The translations under genes and the position numbers were made by a program. Shown piece by piece: positions 1-10,460 of a stretch of DNA of 27,485 bases. Position 1 is the first letter of the stretch. Each line of letters begins with the position of its first letter. Location: positions 312,536 to 340,020 of the forward strand of contig NW_001865042.1 in assembly GCF_000002865.3 (NCBI RefSeq), given 5' to 3'. Below the pieces are notes generated by a model. It had not been told where the DNA came from, did not search any database, and saw only the letters and a list, made by a program, of their open reading frames with translations. This stretch comes from Monosiga brevicollis MX1 (taxonomy: Eukaryota; Opisthokonta; Choanoflagellata; Craspedida; Salpingoecidae).

Positions 1-13
1 GGGGGGGGGGGGG
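1..13. repeat. poly-G run at window edge
   Basis: The window opens with 13 consecutive G. It lies inside the predicted second intron of the TOG/HEAT gene. It may be a true homopolymer or the edge of a poorly resolved assembly region. Confidence 0.6.
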
Positions 14-1362
14 ATGATGTAAGGCAATCCACGTGGCAAAAACAGACGGCAAGCGACATTGCTCTCAAGCGCAGGTAGCGGTCAGCGAGATGGTTACTGG
101 CACTTACGTCGACTGCGCCAATGCACACTTTGACATTGAGGTCGGCCGTGAGGTCCACCAAGAAGCTCAGTAGCTGCTCCAGAGAGCCAACAAGGGAGGA
201 GCCATCCTTGAGACCGTAAATGGCTGCGCGCAGGCTAGTCATGGCGCGCACGCGGTCCTCGGGGAGAGCGGTCGCGCTTTCAAGTACATCAACTACCGAG
301 GCCGCCAGAAAGCCAAAAGTGGGGCCTGATACTTGCTCTGCGCTGGCTGCTTTCAGACTGCGAGACATGATCTACATCCAGACATGGTCAAATTCCAGCC
401 CAAGTCATTTATGCCAAGTTAGTGCGGTGATGCTACAGGACTAGCGTCGTGACCTCGGGGTCTCGTGACCCCTGCCAGGAAAACAAAACTGGGGCGAGTT
501 CGTACATGGGCCGAAGAGATGCGCGTGCCGCTGGGAGCGGCGGCAAGCAGGGCTGTGTAGAATTCTGAACCGAGCAGAGTTGGCAGCTGCTTGACACACT
601 AGAAAGGAGTCAAAGGAGTAAATGAGCATCGTATGAACGAGCGCCAAATCACAAGACGCAACGAGCGCGGGGGCAAAGGATGCCCTGGGAGCAGCGTACC
701 GCGTTGGCTGCAGCGGCCACGTTCGCGTTTTCGTGGGTGGTGTTTCCCTCGAGAGCTGCAAGGATTTGGTAGGCACTTTGACGATCAAATCCGTGCCAAA
801 CCTATCGACGCGTGCAGAGAGAAGGGGCGCAGGGCAGGGCACGGGCTCGTTGAGGCACGTTTTTTGAGGAGGAAGTTCGAGTTCCGACAGCAAGAGGGGT
901 GTGCAGACAACAGGGACGAAGGGCTTCACTTACGGAGGAGCGGGTAAAAAGCTGAATGGCGGCGGCACGAACGGTATCATCTCCAGCATTGATACCGTGC
1001 TCGAGGCAGGACATGAGCACATGGGTATCATCTCGAGCCGCGGTCAGCCAGGCAGAAAGAGCGGCCTGGGCAGCTTTGCGAATGGTAATTTTCTCATCGG
1101 TCAGATTGGCAAAGAGGCGTTCAGCCAGGGCGCAGCCTTCAACGGGCATCTTCACTATGAGCTCATTGGCCAGGCCGATGGCTTCACGCCGCACGTTCCA
1201 ATTGGGATTGGCAATGGCTTGGCGCAGGCCGACAAGGAGTTTGTTGGATAAGGCCTGATCCTGGAGAGGCAACTGTGATTTCAGCTTTTTCTTGAGGTGT
1301 TCAATGGCCTCGAGGCTTTGCTGGCGCTGGCCAGCGCTCATGGCCTGAATGTCTTCCTCCAT
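1..1362 (-). CDS. TOG/HEAT-repeat protein, N-terminal part (3' end outside window)
   Basis: Two exons are visible: 1362-934 and 371-108. Both junctions are phase 0. Exon 1 ends at a GTAAGT donor (933-928). Exon 2 follows a TAG acceptor (374-372), with a possible CTAAC branch site upstream, and ends at another GTAAGT (107-102). The rest of the gene lies beyond position 1. The start at 1362 (MEEDIQ) is the first ATG of the open frame. The 231 visible residues form amphipathic helix pairs typical of HEAT repeats. NPNWNVRREA, a Trp followed by an Arg three residues later in the first helix, resembles TOG domains that bind tubulin (CLASP, XMAP215, TOGARAM/crescerin). Further HEAT-like pieces are DEKITIRKAA and LTADLNVKVC. 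A cytoskeletal role, perhaps in microtubules or cilia, is inferred. The TOGARAM assignment is only a possibility, because other HEAT proteins look similar at this length. Confidence 0.7.
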
Positions 1363-1908
1363 GCCGGCGGAAGATAATAATTGGCACGCCCAGGCGCAGC
1401 AGACCCCTCAGAACGATTGCAAGGCTAGAACGACGGAGAGCAGCAGGGTTGCACCATCGAGCAAAAGGGCTGCTCTTGCGTAAGCTTAAAGATGGAACAG
1501 CAACGTCCACTCAGCGCTGGGCAAGGCAGCGCGGTAAAGGCAGCAAGGCCGCCATCGCCAACAATCCGGGTAGGACTTCCACGCGTTTGGCCCACGGTGC
1601 TTCCTGTTTCGCGAGCAAGGGGAACCTGTGCGCGTGCTGAACTTGCGTTCTTCTCCGAATCTCGGCCCGAGGTGGGGGCGCTTCAACCTCGCGCCAATGG
1701 GAGCTGCGTGCGCAGCGTTGTCGTATCAGATGGTGTTTGGGCGTTTGAGCCAACGTCCTCTAGCCTTCCAGGAAGGTTGACTGCGATGCTTGTTGGTCTA
1801 GCGTGCACAGCAAGTCGAGCGAGGCATCGAGACATGAGCGATAGGTACGGAACCCAAGAGCCAGCCATTTAGCAACCCATGCCACCCCTATCCCAGGATC
1901 CTGGATGA

Positions 1909-1946
1909 GCCAGCCAGGGCCAGCCAGCCAGCCAGAGCCAGCCAGT
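1909..1946. repeat. CCAG-rich short tandem array
   Basis: Imperfect tandem copies of CCAG, some with an extra GC or GAG, cover about 38 bp in the divergent spacer. No function is visible. Confidence 0.7.
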
Positions 1947-2025
1947 CCCGCATCTCCAAAACAACCCATGTATCACGCCCCCATCGCACAGACATTGGCC
2001 CTCACCCGCTGCCATTCGCACACAG

Positions 2026-2072
2026 AGAGATTCAGAGAGAGTTTGAGAGAGAGTTTGAGAGTTTGAGAGAGA

Positions 2073-2103
<31 letters not shown>

Positions 2104-2278
2104 TTTGAGAGAGAGAGAGTGTGAGAGAGTGAGAGAGAGAGTTTGAGAGAGAGAGAGAGAGAGAGTTTGAGAGAGAGAGAGTTTGAGAGAGAGTTTGAGA
2201 GAGTGAGAGAGAGAGTTTGAGAGAGAGAGAGAGAGAGTTGAGAGAGGAGTTTGAGAGAGAGAGAGTTTGAGAGAGAGT
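2026..2278. repeat. GA-rich purine tract (GAGA/GTTTGAGA)
   Basis: About 250 bp of GA dinucleotides are interrupted by regular GTTTGAGAGA units, with nearly all purines on the plus strand. It lies midway between two divergent genes. It could act as a nucleosome-excluding or GAGA-type promoter element, or simply be a microsatellite. The minus-strand Leu/Ser frame across it is compositional. Confidence 0.9.
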
Positions 2279-2583
2279 CACACACATCCACGCACAGGGC
2301 GTTGGTCCTTACCAACAGCTCGAAATGACCAAAATACAAGAAAAAACCAAATTGCTGACGTTTTTTTCAATCAATCTTGCTCTCAATGGCGGCGAAAAGT
2401 ATTATGGATGCTACATGAACTTGGTCGCGGGAGGTATTGGGCGATGCATTAACTTAAACATCAGCCGTCGTTAAGATGCGATTCACACACTGACTGAAAC
2501 TTTCTTAGTGCGTTATAAATTACACTATCGGAATTTCATAGCGTTATAAGCTACACACTAACTAAAGTCAGACAAACATATTG

Positions 2584-2678
2584 AAAGTGTGACAGTTCGT
2601 CACACCTCAACGTTGAATCAGCGTTAGAATTGTCAGATAAAAGAAAGAATCTGACAAATGGACGCTTTGTCACACTTT
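2584..2678. repeat. nested inverted repeat / imperfect hairpin
   Basis: The outer arms AAAGTGTGACA (2584-2594) and TGTCACACTTT (2668-2678) are perfect 11-bp inverted copies. Inside them, TTGTCAGAT (2630-2638) and ATCTGACAA (2649-2657) form a perfect 9-bp stem with a 10-nt A-rich loop. The flanking GCGT and ACGC extend this stem imperfectly. The left arm also takes part in a separate small hairpin, GTGTGAC (2587-2593) with GTCACAC (2599-2605). The element lies about 100 bp upstream of the INO80E-like start codon. It could be a MITE remnant, a paired regulatory site or a structured RNA. I cannot tell which. Confidence 0.6.
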
Positions 2679-2782
2679 GAGCATGACAACACAAACTATG
2701 AATCATTCAAGGGGTTAGTCCAAGGGCCTGACTGATACAGAAATTCTCGTCTGACAAAGTGTACTTTTGATCACAGTGCGCT

Positions 2783-5406
2783 ATGGACGTCTCGGCGGAT
2801 CACCACACACAGGTACGGCGAGACCCTGCGCTCGCTCGCTCGCGCGCTCTCCGCTCTCCCCGTTGCTCCCTCTTGTGTCTGAATGGTGGCCCGATCTGGT
2901 GGGCGGTTTGAATGCAATGCCACGAGGGACACGGGTCGTAAAGGCTCGGCTTTTTGGGCCGATTCAGCGTTTTGTGCATCTTTGATCGCTTTTGCTTGGT
3001 CCCTGTGGTGTCAACTCTCTTCGCTTGCTCGTCGTTGCTCTCATGCACAAAGTGGGATGCTGCAGGCCGGAGGCGAGGAGGAGCACAAGGCCTCCCGCAA
3101 TGGGACCGTCCGCCCTGCCAGTGCTACGGATAAAAATACCGGGGAGAGGGCCAAAGAATCGGCCCCCACATCTCCGCGGTCCTCGGTATCACCCACCCCG
3201 GCCCCAGTTGCATCAGCAAATGAGGACAGCGACCCCGCAGTGCGTGCCACTTCCACCCTTTACACCTCCCAGCTCAGTGAAAAAGTCGAATCACCAGCTG
3301 GTTGAATGACATCTCGAGTCAGCCAGAGGCTCTCCAAACGCATTGAAACCATACCAGGAGCTCATCGCTGATATGTTGTCACACTGTTGGCGTAGGTGAA
3401 GAAGCCTGCTCCCAGTGGCGGCGCCAATAAGGCTAAATCCACGCACGTTGCCGGCAACAGTGCAGCTGCGGCAGCGGCTGCCACCAAGGCCAGCAGTTCA
3501 GCTCCAAAGCTCAAAATGAAAACCTCTGGTATGCTTGGATCACCTCGGCGCCCCTTGGGTTTGCTGGCTGCAGCCCCTTCAAACTTCCTGCCCCACTGAT
3601 CCATCCTTGCCCGCTCCTGGCGCGCGACCGTCAACGCAGAGAAACCAGATGCGTCTCTCCAGCAAAAGTACAAAAACCTCAAGCACAAAATGAAATGTCT
3701 CGTCTATGTACGTCTTTCCACCTGCACTGAGCAATGGTGCACCGCAGTCCCATGCCAAATGCGCAGCGAGTTGTCGGCCAATTTGTTTTTGAGCCAGTTA
3801 CCACTGTGCAAGCTCACTGTGAACACTTTGTTCATTCTCCTTGCATACTTTGCATCCCCGCCCACCTCCCTACTTTTTCCTCAATTCTCAGGCGCAGGAG
3901 GGCCTGCTTCGCGACCTACAGGTTGCTCGCATGCAGCTTTCGCGCGTGATGAAGGAAAAGAGGTCAGCACGACTTGCCAACAGGCATTGCCACGGGCGCA
4001 GCGTAGCCCATATTCCTTGCGTTGTGTTATTGGCCTTCAAAACCAGCCATTGGGCCAAATCTTCTCACCCAGCATACTTTTTGTGACCCAGCTTTCTCTT
4101 GGACCGGCTTCTCGAATATGAGAACATCTCAAGCTCAGACGGTGCGTAGCACCCACTTTTCTGTTCTTCTTTTCTGGTTGCTTTGTGCCTTTTCTGGTTC
4201 GTTCGTGCTGAACCAAACAAATGTGCACAACGGGCAACCTAAATAGGCGATACCTCCGATTCAGACGGACCCTTCAGTGGACCTTCGGCAGTACGTTGCA
4301 ACCGCACGCCGCCCCAGATAGCCCGCATTGCAGGAGTGTCATTGCCTATTCAACTTTCTGACACTCGAGAGCCGTTTTCATGCTCACTGTCATTCTTCCT
4401 TTTGATGGCTGCTGCCGTGACAGAGCGGGCCACCAGCCAAGCGGAAGAAAACAGTGCCTGGCGAGGCCAAGCCAGCACCCAAGGTCAAGGCAGAGTTACC
4501 CAAGCGCAAGGAAAGCGTCAGCAGTGCCAAGCCCGCGCCCAAACCTGCCAAGAGCAAGGCTGACAGGGATACTTCCGCTGGTGGACGTACCATCTCTGCG
4601 GTCAGCGACCTTTCTGCTCCCAACAAGTCAAAGGAAAGCAGTAAAACTTCCGACGCCACAAAGACAAAAAAAAGTTTTGTCAACAAAGTACAAGGTCAGT
4701 CCGCTCAGGCACCAGTCACGCCAGCAGTTTCAGCCACCCCTACCGAGCGTGTTGCCAAAGAGGACCAACCACCTGTTTCCGCCGTATCCACCCATTCGTC
4801 AGACCAAAGTGATCCCATGGACATTCATGGTGACAATGAACCGGCGTCCAAATCCTCTGATGAACCTGCCACGCACGGGTAAGCAAGCCCGCTATTTCTT
4901 TCCCACAGCGCTCCTTCGTCACATCCTCTGTCATGGTCACCTCATCTCTCCGCCCCCTCGGGCGCTCATGCGTGCACATTAGCAGCAAGAGCAACACCAA
5001 GTCGCGGAAAGCCTATGATTCAGACTCTGATTCGGATGACGAGGACACGCAGGCCGTGCTAGCTAGCCGCAAGCGCCTTCATGACTCTACCCAAGATGAT
5101 GACGATGAAGAGGACCCAGACGAAAACGAGGACGATCATGGCAACGCCGACGATGACGACGACGACGATGAAAACGGCGATGATGATGAGGAGGACGACG
5201 ACGATGATGGTGATGATGATGAGGACGATGATGACGATGATGGGGACGAAGGTGACGACAATGGGGGCGAAGACGATAACTCTGGGTCTGAGTCAGACGA
5301 AGATGAAGAGGGGGATGATGCGTCAGAATCAGGCAAGCCCAAGCAGAACGACGCCGAGACCAGTCCAGCCAGCAGCCAACCCACCTCTCCCGCCGCTCGG
5401 GCATAA
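2783..5406 (+). CDS. INO80E: INO80E-like subunit of the INO80 chromatin-remodelling complex
   Basis: Exon model: 2783-2812, 3396-3528, 3640-3707, 3892-3962, 4092-4141, 4247-4290, 4424-4878, 4983-5406. All junction phases agree, giving about 424 aa. A further phase-0 exon at 3066-3185 is possible. Exons 3-6 carry the INO80E signature: QKYKNLKHKMKCLVY (about 63-77), a 23-residue coiled segment, then SFLLDRLLEYE followed by SSSDGDTSDSDG. As I recall the human protein, the 23-residue spacing matches. After it comes a Lys/Ala/Pro-rich segment with a likely nuclear signal (PPAKRKK). The last exon is Ser-Asp-rich and then almost pure Asp/Glu for some 80 residues, longer than the short acidic end of the animal protein. 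INO80E is an accessory nuclear subunit of the INO80 nucleosome-remodelling ATPase complex. The first exon is only 10 codons and is the least certain part. The gene diverges from the TOG/HEAT gene and converges on the membrane-protein gene. Confidence 0.87.
5092..5330 (+). repeat. GAT/GAC/GAG triplet-rich coding tract
   Basis: Irregular runs of GAT, GAC and GAG codons encode the Asp/Glu tail of the INO80E-like protein. Synonymous GAC and GAT codons are mixed, so selection on the acidic composition is more likely than a recent pure triplet expansion. The minus-strand Ser-rich frame over it is a shadow. Confidence 0.8.
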
Positions 5407-6218
5407 AGTTTTGCAGGTGTATGGCAGAAACGCTTGGCTTGACCGATGCCAGTATGGCAACGGGTCCTTTTTCCAGGTCTCAATCTCCTCTATATCAGCC
5501 GCGCCAAACACAAGGCCAGCTCTGCGGCAATGGTCAATCAGTTGGCAAGGACCCTTGACGCAGTCTGCGCTTGGTAAAGACACCGAGCCTTCCCTGTTTT
5601 GATGTGCCTTCAACGAAACAGAGCGTTGCTCACTCGATGCACCGAGCCTTCTTGTATCGTCTCTGTTTGTTCGGAATCTCCCTGCTCTAATCTGTGTCCA
5701 CTTTGTACGCATGTCAGCCCAGCATTCCCCTCTTAAAAGATCTCAAACCTTAATCGAACAGTTTCCCAGTTTGCGCCTTCGTTTCAATGCTCGGTGGCTC
5801 GAGAAAAACACGTCACTTCTCTGACACACAACGGGACGCGCTGGCGTGCAAGGCCATCGCTTCATCTCTGATGGATGCGAAGCTATGAGAGAGCACATCG
5901 CTCTGTGTTTGTGAAACACAAAACCAAGGGAAATGCTCGTGGACGTGCGAAGAAGCGATTCGGACAGGCGTAAAATTGTTACTTTGACAACATATCCCTA
6001 AACGTTAATCAACACACCTGGGGGGGGGGCGGAAACATGCATCTATCACAAGCCCCAACACACTCAGGATTGCTTCACACGTGAAAGTATTCAGCATTCG
6101 GAAGCGACATCGCCACCTCCCAAACTGGACTTGCTTCCTAGTTGCAGAAGCTGCTTTGGCTTGGCATCCACCCTGCGCCTGCACAGATGTGGTTCATGGG
6201 GCTCAAGCCCATCGGGCG
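5407..6218. other. convergent intergenic region, 3' flanks of two genes
   Basis: The region lies between two converging stop codons and should contain both 3' untranslated regions. A G-rich run ending in GGCGG sits at about 6020-6032. I see no exon, tRNA or conserved structure. Confidence 0.5.
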
Positions 6219-9141
6219 TCACGGCGAGCCCATCGTGGCAATCGATCCCGCACCCATGACGCCGGGCTCATCCGGGCAGGAAGATTTGAGGGTGTGGGGC
6301 GCGCAGGGGTATGGCCACATGAAGCTCTGATCGATCAGCTGCAGCCAAGTGCCCGAAGCTGGATCAAACACCAGGGTACCGTAGGGACTCATTGGCATGT
6401 TCACGACGAATTGATTCGCAGGCTCCACGTGAAGATAGGTCGAATTGTGAGGAACAAACTCAGGTGCGGACAGTGCTGCCTCCAGCTGGGCCAGTACTTT
6501 AGTGGTGGCCACGGGTGAAGCGTCTGTCTCGTCAGAGGAGCCAGCTCCCGAGTCTTGGCGACTAGTCAAGGTGTGAGAGGGGGCGGGTGCCTTTCTCGAT
6601 GGCCGAGCACGCTGGGTGGGAGGGGATGCTGATCGCGCCGAATGCATTCGGGTACTCTGGCCTGCGTGGGTGCGCTGCCGCACCCGGGCTCGGCGCCGGT
6701 TTGCGTGGGATAAAGTGTTTGCCGACGAGGATGCTGACTCAAACGACATGTGCGACATGGAATCCATGTCATTGGCCTGTGCATGGCTGGGCAGTATTGC
6801 TTCTCGGGTCGAAACAGAGACAGGACAGCGGTGTTGGACGGCGATGGACAAGGGAAGGGTGGCCCGCCCACGGCGTGGTGCCATCCAGTCGCCCTCACTT
6901 GCGTCGGCAGGCGAATTTGGGCGGGGTGAAGCGTTGCACTTGTTGGTGGACACGCACGCGACCTGGGCTGGCGCCGAGCTTCTGCTGCACTCTTGCGCTG
7001 TGGATTCATCTGTAGCTTCGATACCAGAGTCTAAGCGACTGCGGCGTCTTTGCTTCGTTGGACGCTTGGATTGTTGCACAACTTGAGCTTTTGATGTGAG
7101 TGCTGCAGCGTCTGCCTCAGTGAATGAAACAGTGGCCATCGATGGGCTGGGCATCGAAGGGGACGCGGTCTCCAACGGTACTTCTTCGGACTCAGGCAAT
7201 CTGATAACAGCAGGCGTGAGTGCAGCAGGGGGCTTTGGCTTGGTGTGGTCAAGCTTGGTGGTGTTGTTCGTGATGGGCGCTGCTGGTGACACCAGCCGTC
7301 TTGGAAAGACGCGGACAATGGCTTTGGCAGTCTGATCCCGTGTCTTCTGCACAAGAGTGTGCAGCTTGACAATGGTGGACCAGGAGACGATCAAGGGCAG
7401 GAGCGACATTGCTGCAACCACTGCCACTAGGCATGCAATGCTATTTCCAATCAAGAAGAAGCAAAAAGGAACCCCCCCGGCCGCCACATCACAGTGCCAA
7501 TGCAAACACGAATGCTTGTGAGTGGCACAGCAAAACAGGGCTAGATTATGGTGTCTGCGGTGCCATAAATACGGCGCGACATACATTGGCCAGCGGTCGA
7601 GGAGAACCGCCTGTCCCCGCAAAAGCAGTTGAGCTCGGGTGGCCGTTGCTTGGGGCAGGACGTGGGTTAGCGCTTGTTGATGCAACGCAAACGCAAGTCT
7701 AGCAAGGGGTTTTGAAAAGTTTGATGCGGTGGCGAAGGAGGATCGTGATTGTGTAAGGTCGTGAGACGTAAAATAGTGGGCAGATCACAAAAGCATCAAA
7801 GGCAGCAAACGGCCAAGAGAGGCTAACCGGCCCATCAAATCGGGACCAAGCTGGACAGCGAGGGACCTGGGCGGACCCCACGCCTGAATGAATATGAAAG
7901 CACGGTCGTGCCTAAGTTGCACAAGCAGATTATCAAGGGAAGGTGGAAAGGGGTGAGCTGACAGCATACTCATGCAGCGAGTTGGTTTGTAGATTTGCAG
8001 GAAAGCATTGCATACACGAGAGCGGTGGTGAAGGTTTTGTGAGTACTGTAGTTTGCGTGCATAGTTTGAGGCAGATCGGCACGGATCATATGAGGATCCC
8101 AATACATGAGACTAGCCCTTGGATCGACAGCTGCGTGCAGGAAAGCAGCAAGTAAAAGGTGGGGTGAGTCAAGAGATTCTGCGTCGGGACGAACGGCTGG
8201 GCGACAAGAAGACACCTGCAGGGAGGGCGCTGGCAACGCTCAGGTTGGCCATCAGAGCCAGTGCAATGTCTCGGGTGACATGTGTACCCCAGAAAAAGCG
8301 CTTGTAGCTCTCTGCGTCTCGTGATGTTGGAAACGTTTTGACAACCACATGCGCCTAGAAGCCAGGTGTGTGGCGACAGCAGCGGCAGTAAGGTAAACGC
8401 GCGAGACCTTGTTTCTGTTTCAGGTGTGGTCAGACCACCTACTCGGGCAATGGTGCGGGGAGAAGCAGTTTCGGTCGCGTGCAGAGATGGGATTTTAGGA
8501 TCATGCAAGGTCCAAAAGGCGCAGTCTTGGCCATGCCAACTAGTGAGCGGTTCGAGCAAAGTGCAGCGTTAGGGTCGACGCCAACGTCGGCCAACACTCG
8601 GCCACATCTGGATACAAGAGGCGTATACCGTCGAAAATATGAGGTTGGATCTAGCTCCCAGGCCGAGGGCGCATCACAAGTGATGGTCTAAAGCAAGTGC
8701 CAGGGCCACGGTGAGCCTGAGAAATTGCTTGCAGCCCAGCATGGCGTGAAAATGGGCCAATCAAGCATTTGGTGTACACCTCCGAGTCTCTCCGTGGGTG
8801 TTGCTGAATGTGCAGAGCTTCAAGGTTCTCTTGGGCCAGGATGGGGGCGAGATCGATGGCATCGAGGTTGTCTCGTTGCGGATCCAAGCTCAGGATCAAG
8901 ACCATGATTGTGGTGACAGTGGCAGCAGAGCCTCCTAGCCAGAAGGCGCGCTTGTCCAGCGAGGTTGGTTGTCTAATGGAAAGGAGGTAATCAAGACGAG
9001 CACGCAGTCAGAGAGCGGAGACGACGTGGAGACGATGCGTGAGATACGCGTGCACGTATGGCTTGGCGGCAGGGACCGAACTCCGATTGCTGACCGAGAG
9101 CGATGAGTGCGGGTTCGGTGGCCATTTTTGGTGGCCGCCAT
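6219..9141 (-). CDS. unrecognised multi-pass membrane protein with long disordered C-terminal tail
   Basis: Proposed exons: 9141-9095, 8972-8780, 8727-8678, 8539-8443, 8354-8216, 8130-8018, 7610-7585, 7440-6219. Phases agree throughout, giving about 628 aa. I do not recognise the family. A short basic N-terminus leads to a hydrophobic segment (LGGSAATVTTIMVLILSL), then LTVALALALDHH, a Trp/His-containing loop (FWHGQDCAFWTLHD), DIALALMANLSVASALPA, and IIACLVAVVAAMSLLPLIV, so there are about four membrane segments. The final exon continues about 380 residues beyond the last segment as a Ser/Pro/Ala/Thr-rich tail with a basic patch (KQRRRSR), probably cytosolic and disordered. Weak points are the first donor (GTCAGC), a 52-nt second intron with an AAG acceptor, and the 407-nt sixth intron. 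That intron could hide a phase-0 exon at about 7866-7768 coding for another hydrophobic stretch. The open frame upstream of 7440 is intron, not an N-terminus. Confidence 0.6.
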
Positions 9142-10012
9142 GACGGCGTGGTTATTGGCGACTGACGCTACGCCAGAGGTTACAAGGAAGGCGCTTTTAT
9201 CTCGGCAGTGAAGATGCCAAAAGGTTTAGGTGATTGCGCTTAAGGCCGCGTCGGGAGTTGCTGGACGACACAGGCCAAAGGGCCCCAAAGAGCGGGTTTG
9301 GCGACTGATGTGGCTGTAGGCAGCTCAGATCAAGAGCCAGTAAGCTGCTTTGCAATGTGGTAGCTTTGAGTGTAGCGTCAAGCAGTGGGTCGGCAAAAAA
9401 AAAGAAAAAAAATGGAGGGCGCGTGCAGAGCAGAGCGTCATTAGCGGCACTTTGGCGCAGTGGTGTCGAAAGCGCAGGGTGTTCAACCACCAAACGGGTG
9501 GTCCGTCGTCAAAGGTGTCACAAGGGGGACTTGAATAACACGATCCGTTCTCAGCAGGATCAGAAGAGGCCTGGAGGAACGCCAGCGTAAAAGAGGACGG
9601 GCGCTCGGCAGTCTGGCGAGATCGCACCTGCACGTGAGCGTGTGCGATACCGAACAGAAAGCTGAAGACCAGAAGCTGGCAGACGTGGGCTTGTCGTGCT
9701 TGCAGGCCAGCGTGCGTTTGCGCGTGTATGTGTGTGTATGTGTACAAGCAAGACCAAGCGGGACTCAGGGGAGGGGGGCTCCTCAGGGGGGGGGAAGTGA
9801 TCTGGTCACGAGATCGATCGCATCTCAACTGAGAGTTGTTAGTGAGTGTGACGAACAAGGTATAGGTGTGGTACTTTTTACACACATGTGTGGTATTTCC
9901 AAGCTCGAGCATACAATAAAGTGTATCACATGTATAGTCGAACCCGTGTGTCCGTATAACCGTTTCGTTTGATGCCTGTTTTTTTGTTGATGTTTCGTGT
10001 TTTCTTTTTTCT

Positions 10013-10014
<2 letters not shown>

Positions 10015-10066
<52 letters not shown>
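10015..10066. repeat. (GT)26 dinucleotide microsatellite
   Basis: A pure GT run of about 52 bp is followed at once by a mixed GA/GT purine-rich tract. Pure alternating GT can adopt Z-DNA and is usually length-polymorphic. Confidence 0.95.
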
Positions 10067-10068
<2 letters not shown>

Positions 10069-10069
10069 T

Positions 10070-10200
10070 CAAGAGAGAGAGTGTGTGTGAGTGTGTGAGT
10101 GTGTGTATTGAGAGAGAGTGAGAGAGCGAGAGCGAGAGAGCGAGAGCGAGACCGACATAGAGAATGAAAGGAGACCGAGGAAGAGAGAGCGAGAGAGAGG
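10070..10200. repeat. GA-rich tract with GT interruptions
   Basis: AAGAGAGAGA, GTGTGAGT and GAGCGAGA units follow the GT run. It resembles the GA tract at 2026-2278, which also lies in a divergent spacer. Confidence 0.8.
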
Positions 10201-10460
10201 TTGTGTCTGATTTCTCTGGCAAGACACTGTCGATAGGCGGAAGTTTCGAGGGGAGGAGAGCAGATTCTGGACAAAACAAAGCCCATTGTAACTTGCACAA
10301 TCCATCATGAACGCCCTCCGTGCCCCCACGCGCCCATGGCCTTGTTGATCTCAAATCGGGGAGGGACGCCGCCCCAACCCCTCCAAAGCCCAGCAAACAA
10401 CCCGTAGGAAGGCTGTCTCAGCCTGATCAGACGATGTACGTTTGATCAGAATTCTCGATC

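Larger units (their letters stand above)
1363..2782. other. divergent intergenic region between TOG/HEAT and INO80E-like genes
   Basis: This spacer separates two diverging start codons and should hold both promoters. It contains a CCAG-rich array, a GA tract and a nested inverted repeat, each listed separately. From about 2440 to 2770 it becomes AT-rich, unlike the GC-rich coding DNA. I see no convincing exon or RNA gene. Open frames here come from low-complexity sequence. Confidence 0.6.

Noticed and set aside
441-929. 162-aa minus-strand frame inside the first intron of the TOG/HEAT gene
   Set aside because: It has no HEAT-like pattern. The flanking exons join in phase 0 with a strong donor and an acceptor preceded by a possible branch site.
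1869-2339. Leu/Ser-repeat protein on the minus strand
   Set aside because: It is the translation of a GA microsatellite; two frames give similar Leu/Ser strings and no other domain exists.
5087-5483. Ser-rich and His/Arg-rich minus-strand frames
   Set aside because: They are shadows of the GAT/GAC/GAG tract that encodes the acidic tail on the plus strand.
7441-7685. N-terminal extension (MHQQALTHV...) of the open frame containing the tail of the unknown membrane protein
   Set aside because: It reads through a predicted intron and a short exon in another frame. The spliced model joins hydrophobic segments in phase and has proper acceptor and donor sites.
8086-8559. Single-exon 157-aa minus-strand protein
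   Set aside because: It crosses two introns of the membrane-protein gene. The spliced frame shows better continuity and phase.
9825-10396. Minus-strand frames with Thr-His and Leu-Ser repeats
   Set aside because: They translate the GT and GA microsatellites; no start, splice chain or domain supports them.
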